DNA of 10,264 nt from Elusimicrobiota bacterium. GTDB taxonomy: Bacteria; Elusimicrobiota; Elusimicrobia; O2-12-FULL-59-9. Under the pieces are notes generated by a model. It ran no database searches. It was not told where the DNA came from and saw only the letters and a list, made by a program, of their open reading frames with translations. The number at the start of each line of letters is the position of its first letter. Within the stretch, counting starts at the first letter, position 1. Both the position numbers and the translations under genes were made by a program. Shown here one piece after another: positions 7,243 to 10,264 of this stretch. Where the stretch lies: contig JACQRQ010000104.1 in the NCBI GenBank assembly GCA_016206405.1, positions 1 through 10,264 on the forward strand, given 5' to 3'.

Positions 7243-7917
7243 TCAAGTTTTACGCGAGCCCAAGACCCGCTCTATCGCCTCCGGCCGGATGCTGCCGGCG
7301 CGCAGGATTTTGGGCGGGCGCGCGGTGAGGTCCACCACCGTGGAGGATTTTCCCCGGCAGGGCCCGCCGTCCAATATAAAGTCCACACGATCGCCCGGTT
7401 TACCGGCGCCGAAGGCGCGCAGCGCCTCCCGGCAGGTCCGGACGGCCGGCCGGCCCGAAAGATTGGCGCTGCTTGAGACCAACGGCGCTCCGGCCGCCTT
7501 TAAAACCTTGAGCAGAGCGCGGTGCTTGGGAACCCTGAGCCCGATGGTGGCTCTTTTCTGGACCGCTTTGCGGCCCTCCGCCGAGGCCCAAAAAACCAAC
7601 GTCAACGGCCCCGGCCAGAAACGGCGGCTTAAGGCTTCGGCCGCCGGAGTCCAACGGCGCGCCAATCTCTTGGCCCGTCCGGTTGATTCTACTAAAATGG
7701 GCAGGGGTTTTGCAGACGCGCGTTTCTTGAGGGCGTAGAGGCGCGCATGGGCCTTTTTTAGGAACGCGTTGCCCCCGACGCCGTAGACGGTGTCGGTCGG
7801 AAAAATCATGATTTTTCCGGCGTTAAGCCCTCGCGCGAGGGTCTCCATCTGCGATGGGCGAAGCCGCGCGATTTTCCAGATTTTGGGAAGCGCGGCGGGC
7901 GTGGCCCGGCGCTTCAC
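7243..7917 (-). CDS. tsaC: L-threonylcarbamoyladenylate synthase (Sua5/YrdC family)
   Basis: Makes threonylcarbamoyl-AMP from threonine, bicarbonate and ATP, the first step of t6A modification of ANN-decoding tRNAs. 224 residues, a single YrdC domain without the extra C-terminal Sua5 domain. Motifs are KIMIFPTDTVYGVGG (35-49), LKKRASAKPLPILV (63-76), RFWPGPLTLVF (99-109), IGLRVPKH (125-132), PLVSSSANLSG (145-155) and KSSTVVDL (190-197). The N-terminal 18 or so residues are basic and poorly conserved. GTG at 7915-7917 is preferred: it overlaps the rsmI stop as GTGA and has AAGGA upstream, though about 10 nt away. The open frame to 8022 lies inside rsmI. TsaB, TsaD and TsaE are not present here. 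Confidence 0.93.
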   Translation of the reverse strand: MKRRATPAALPKIWKIARLRPSQMETLARGLNAGKIMIFPTDTVYGVGGNAFLKKAHARLYALKKRASAKPLPILVESTGRAKRLARRWTPAAEALSRRFWPGPLTLVFWASAEGRKAVQKRATIGLRVPKHRALLKVLKAAGAPLVSSSANLSGRPAVRTCREALRAFGAGKPGDRVDFILDGGPCRGKSSTVVDLTARPPKILRAGSIRPEAIERVLGSRKT

Positions 7918-8594
7918 GGGGCCAGGTCCTTTCTGGGGTTTAAGGCCAAAGTGATTTCGCCGCGGACGCCGGCTCTGGCCGCGAGCTGCGCCCTGATCTC
8001 GCCGACGGTTCCCCAAAGCCATTCCTCATGCAGTTTGGTCAGCTCCCGCCCGAGCGCCGCCGGCGTTTGCGCTCCAAGCACCTCCTCCAAGAGGCCGAGG
8101 GTCTTGACGATGCGGTAGGGCGACTCAAATAGAATCATCGTTTTTTCGAAGGCGGCGGCTTCCGTCAGAATTTTCCTCTGCCGGCCGCTGGAGCGGGGAA
8201 GAAAACCCAAAAAAATGAAGGCGTCGGCTGGAAATCCGCAGCCGGCCGCCGCGGCGGCCACCGCCGAGCAGCCGGGAAGGCTGGCGACGGACAGGCCCTC
8301 CGCGCGGGCCCGGGCGACGATTTTATAGCCGGGGTCTGAGACCGCCGGGGTTCCCCCGTCGGACACCAGGGCGACCTCTTTGGAAGCCTTGAGCGTTTCC
8401 ATCAGCTTGTCCAGGCAGCGCGGGTTGTGCTCCTCGTAGCGCTCCAGCGGCTTGTGAATATCGAAGGCCGAGAGAAGCTGGCGGGTGCGGCGCGTGTCCT
8501 CGCAGTAGACCACGTCGACGCGCTTTAAAACGTCCAAGGCCCGCAAGGTGATGTCCTGCAGGTTGCCGAGCGGGGTGGCCACGATATGGAGCAT
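7914..8594 (-). CDS. rsmI: 16S rRNA (cytidine-1402-2'-O)-methyltransferase
   Basis: SAM-dependent 2'-O-methylation of C1402 in the ribosomal P-site region. 226 residues, shorter than E. coli RsmI (about 286), so it has the tetrapyrrole-methylase-like core without the C-terminal extension. Motifs are IVATPLGNLQDITLRAL (4-20), CEDTRRTRQLL (31-41), LVSDGGTPAVSDPGY (76-90; the usual Ala of SDAGTP is Gly80), LPGCSAV (106-112), FLGFLP (128-133), ESPYR (157-161) and GRELTKLHEE (182-191). ATG at 8592-8594 puts the conserved IVATP at residue 4, as expected. The start is 9 nt after the HD-GYP stop, with GAGCGG nearby as a modest ribosome binding site. It overlaps the next gene by 4 nt (GTGA). Confidence 0.95.
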   Translation of the reverse strand: MLHIVATPLGNLQDITLRALDVLKRVDVVYCEDTRRTRQLLSAFDIHKPLERYEEHNPRCLDKLMETLKASKEVALVSDGGTPAVSDPGYKIVARARAEGLSVASLPGCSAVAAAAAGCGFPADAFIFLGFLPRSSGRQRKILTEAAAFEKTMILFESPYRIVKTLGLLEEVLGAQTPAALGRELTKLHEEWLWGTVGEIRAQLAARAGVRGEITLALNPRKDLAP

Positions 8595-8603
8595 TCAAAC
8601 CGC

Positions 8604-9908
8604 TCAGGTGTGGTAGGTGTGGTCGTCGGCGACGGGCGCGTCGGCGTGCGTGTTGCGGCCCTCATGCTGGTGCGCGTGCTCTTCCGCCGGGCTGCGGGTG
8701 CGCGACTCGATGCGCAGGAAGGCCTCGACCACCCGGGGGTCGAATTGAGTTCCGGCGCCCTTCTGCAGCTCATCGATGGCCGTTTCGCGCGGCAGGGCTT
8801 TGCGGTAAGGCCGGTCGGAGGTCATGGCGTCCCAGGCGTCGATGATGGCCACGATGCGCGAGCCCAAGGGAATTTCCTCGCCCTTAAGCCCTTCCGGATA
8901 GCCCTGGCCGTTGTACCACTCCTGGTGATAGAGAACCATCTCCGCGACGGGTCCAAGAAATTTGACCGGGGCGAGGATTTGGTAGCCGAGGGCGGGGTGC
9001 TTTTTCATGACCTCGTACTCCTCCGGCGTGAGCTTGCCGGGCTTGCGGATGATGGATTCGTCGATGCCGATCTTGCCGATGTCGTGCAGCAGCGAGGCGT
9101 ACTCGATGTATTGGATCATCTGCAGGGGGAGCTTGAGCTCCTCGCCCAGCGCCCGCGCCCGGCTTTTGGCCCGGCTGGAGTGGTCGTGGGTGTAATTGTC
9201 CTTGGCGTCCAATGTGCGCGCCAGGGTCTGCACCATCTCCAGGTAAAAGGTCTGAAGATCGTCGTAGAGGTGCAGATTCTCCAAAGTGACGGCGGTCTGC
9301 GCGGCGAGGATGTTGAGGCACTGCAGGTCCTGGGCGCTGATGGCCGGCGCCGCGCCGGTGGCGTGGATGTTGAGGACGCCGATGGGCTTGTTTTTCACCT
9401 TGACGGGCACGGCCGCGAAAGGCTCCGGAAATTTGGGCGACGGCCGGCTGAGGATGTAGCGCGCGTCGCGGCCGGGATCGCCGACGTAGATGCTTTCGCC
9501 GGTTTCAAAGGCGCGGCCCGCGATGCCCTCGCCGGGTTTGAGCTTGAAATCCTCGAAGTCCCGCATGGCCATGCCTTTGGCGGCGAGCATGATCAGCGCG
9601 CCCGCCTTGTCGTCCCAGAGCATCAAGGACGCCCGCTGTGAGCCGAAGAGCTTGGTGGCCTCCTCGACCACGGCGCTGCAGAATGCGGGCTTGTCCAGGC
9701 TGCCGGTGGAGGACATGCCGACCTCGTGGAGGTTTAAGAGCGCGGCGACCAAGTCCTCGAGCTTTTGCACCGTCTGGGGGCCTGAAAACGCGGAGGGGCC
9801 TTCCGCGGCTTCCAAGCCGCCGCTCTTGAGGGCATAGAGCTGCTTCAAGGCGTAGGTCAGCGCGGCGATCAGCACGGCGCACACGGCGATTAAAATCCAG
9901 AGGAGCAT
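8604..9908 (-). CDS. Membrane-anchored GAF and HD-GYP domain protein
   Basis: Probable cyclic dinucleotide phosphodiesterase or related signalling protein. 434 residues: one N-terminal transmembrane helix (1-20), a short linker, a GAF sensor domain (about 68-212), a helical connector, and an HD-GYP domain (about 222-400). HD-GYP features are HDIGKIGI (275-282, with His275, Asp276, Lys279), KKHPALGYQIL (302-311, His304), HQEWYNGQGYP (328-338) and IIDAWDAM (355-362, Asp357). The canonical HHExxDGxGYP is altered: the second His is Gln329 and the DG is Asn333-Gly334. The tail (409-434) is rich in His and acidic residues. ATG 9908 has AAGGA 7 nt upstream (9916-9920). It is the first protein gene after the tRNA. 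The GAF ligand is unknown, and no GGDEF partner is in the window. Confidence 0.9.
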   Translation of the reverse strand: MLLWILIAVCAVLIAALTYALKQLYALKSGGLEAAEGPSAFSGPQTVQKLEDLVAALLNLHEVGMSSTGSLDKPAFCSAVVEEATKLFGSQRASLMLWDDKAGALIMLAAKGMAMRDFEDFKLKPGEGIAGRAFETGESIYVGDPGRDARYILSRPSPKFPEPFAAVPVKVKNKPIGVLNIHATGAAPAISAQDLQCLNILAAQTAVTLENLHLYDDLQTFYLEMVQTLARTLDAKDNYTHDHSSRAKSRARALGEELKLPLQMIQYIEYASLLHDIGKIGIDESIIRKPGKLTPEEYEVMKKHPALGYQILAPVKFLGPVAEMVLYHQEWYNGQGYPEGLKGEEIPLGSRIVAIIDAWDAMTSDRPYRKALPRETAIDELQKGAGTQFDPRVVEAFLRIESRTRSPAEEHAHQHEGRNTHADAPVADDHTYHT

Positions 9909-9952
9909 GGTTTATTCCTTTTGAGAAAATATAAAAAAACGGATCAAAACAT
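9909..9952 (-). other. AT-rich leader between tRNA-Val and the HD-GYP gene
   Basis: 44 nt, much richer in A and T than its surroundings. On the transcribed strand it holds a run of seven T (9933-9939) about 14 nt past the tRNA end, and an AAGGA ribosome binding site (9916-9920). The T-run has no hairpin of its own, so it is not called a terminator. A promoter for the operon could lie here, but no convincing -35/-10 pair at normal spacing is visible. Confidence 0.35.
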
Positions 9953-10024
9953 TGGGCAGTATAGGTTTCGAACCTATGACCTTTCGCGTGTGAGGCGAAC
10001 GCTCTACCGCTGAGCTAACTGCCC
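9953..10024 (-). tRNA. tRNA-Val (anticodon CAC)
   Basis: 72 nt including the discriminator A. It folds as a full cloverleaf: acceptor GGGCAGT with ACTGCCC (7 bp), D arm GCTC/GAGC with a 7-nt loop, anticodon stem TTCGC/GCGAA with loop CTCACAC (anticodon CAC, reads GUG), a 5-nt variable loop, and T arm ATAGG/CCTAT with loop TTCGAAA. The 3' CCA is not encoded, so a CCA-adding enzyme must supply it. All stems pair without mismatches. It lies upstream of the protein operon on the same strand; whether it is transcribed with the operon or separately cannot be told. Confidence 0.97.
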
Positions 10025-10264
10025 ACTTGTCGCACCCTGCGAGCCTCGCTAACGCTCAGTTCTCGGGCTGAAGCCTCCGCTTTCAAGGTATTGCGCGGAG
10101 GTGCTCCCCGAGGGGCTTCCGCCCCTTCGGCGCCTTCGGTCCCTGCGGGACCAGGAAGGCTGAACCCCATTAAGGTTCGGCGGACCATGCCGCCGGACCA
10201 ATAGGGCGCGCCCGCCGCACGTCGCCGCACTCCGGCACGGCATGTTATTGTACACGATTTTTCC
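10025..10264. other. Hairpin-rich non-coding stretch upstream of tRNA-Val
   Basis: 240 nt with no convincing gene. Short open frames here give Arg/Gly-rich low-complexity products and no motif. The region holds at least five closely spaced perfect inverted repeats (10074-10195), a direct repeat CCTTCGG (10124-10130 and 10133-10139) and a smaller 4-bp hairpin (10039-10049). On the minus strand TACAAT (10247-10252) resembles a -10 box, but its -35 partner would fall outside the window. It could be an intergenic repeat element, a structured RNA or a long leader. Confidence 0.5.
10074..10195. repeat. Cluster of five perfect inverted repeats
   Basis: Left to right: CCTCCGC 10074-10080 with GCGGAGG 10095-10101 (14-nt loop); AGGGGC 10111-10116 with GCCCCT 10121-10126 (TTCC loop); GGTCCC 10138-10143 with GGGACC 10147-10152 (TGC loop); GAACC 10162-10166 with GGTTC 10174-10178 (7-nt loop); CGGCGG 10178-10183 with CCGCCG 10190-10195 (6-nt loop). 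The last two arms share base 10178. None is followed by a T-run on either strand, so they do not look like ordinary intrinsic terminators. Confidence 0.65.

Noticed and set aside
7918..8022. Longer N-terminus for the Sua5-type protein
   Set aside because: The extension lies in the 3' end of rsmI, is Arg-rich and has no counterpart in the family.
8586..9641. A plus-strand open frame of 351 codons
   Set aside because: It is antisense to the HD-GYP gene, whose domains are clear. The product is a Val/Gly/Asp-rich mirror sequence with no recognisable family.
9933..9939. T-run after tRNA-Val as an intrinsic terminator
   Set aside because: No stem-loop lies directly before it other than the tRNA itself, so a terminator call is not supported.
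9953..10024. tRNA-Val as an integration (attachment) site
   Set aside because: No integrase, no duplicated tRNA 3' end and no mobile gene is visible in the window.
10015..10255. Two short minus-strand frames upstream of the tRNA (10015-10230 and 10049-10255)
   Set aside because: Both cross the hairpin cluster, one runs into the tRNA, and the products are low-complexity with no motif.

Overview
The window is a GC-rich bacterial segment. Every supported gene lies on the minus strand, so transcription runs from right to left. At the right is a hairpin-rich non-coding stretch (10025-10264), then a tRNA-Val(CAC) gene, then eleven protein genes packed almost without gaps from 9908 to the left edge. 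Adjacent genes overlap by 1-32 nt or are separated by 9-14 nt, which suggests one long operon with translational coupling.

In transcription order the genes are: a membrane-anchored GAF/HD-GYP protein; rsmI (16S rRNA methylation); a short Sua5/YrdC protein (t6A tRNA modification); a low-molecular-weight phosphatase of YwlE type; glyA; mtnP; add; cdd; a small AccB-like carrier protein with an altered biotinylation site; a large multi-pass GT-C type glycosyltransferase; and a deoxynucleoside kinase cut by the left edge. Sua5, LMW phosphatase and glyA recall the ywlC-ywlE-glyA neighbourhood of Bacillus, here without rpiB. The middle and end form a nucleoside-salvage block: MtnP releases adenine from methylthioadenosine, Add turns adenosine into inosine, Cdd turns cytidine into uridine, and the kinase traps deoxynucleosides as monophosphates. 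GlyA supplies the one-carbon units used for purine and thymidylate synthesis.

The organism cannot be fixed from this window. A GC-rich bacterium outside Proteobacteria that has a dNK-family kinase and HD-GYP signalling would fit; Elusimicrobiota is my guess, held weakly. I see no mobile element, CRISPR array, phage gene or clearly new multi-gene system. The points most worth a second look are the AccB-like protein that keeps its lysine but has lost both flanking methionines (EAGKR), the serine at the specificity position of the phosphatase loop, the His-rich tail and altered HHE motif of the HD-GYP protein, and the run of hairpins next to the tRNA.
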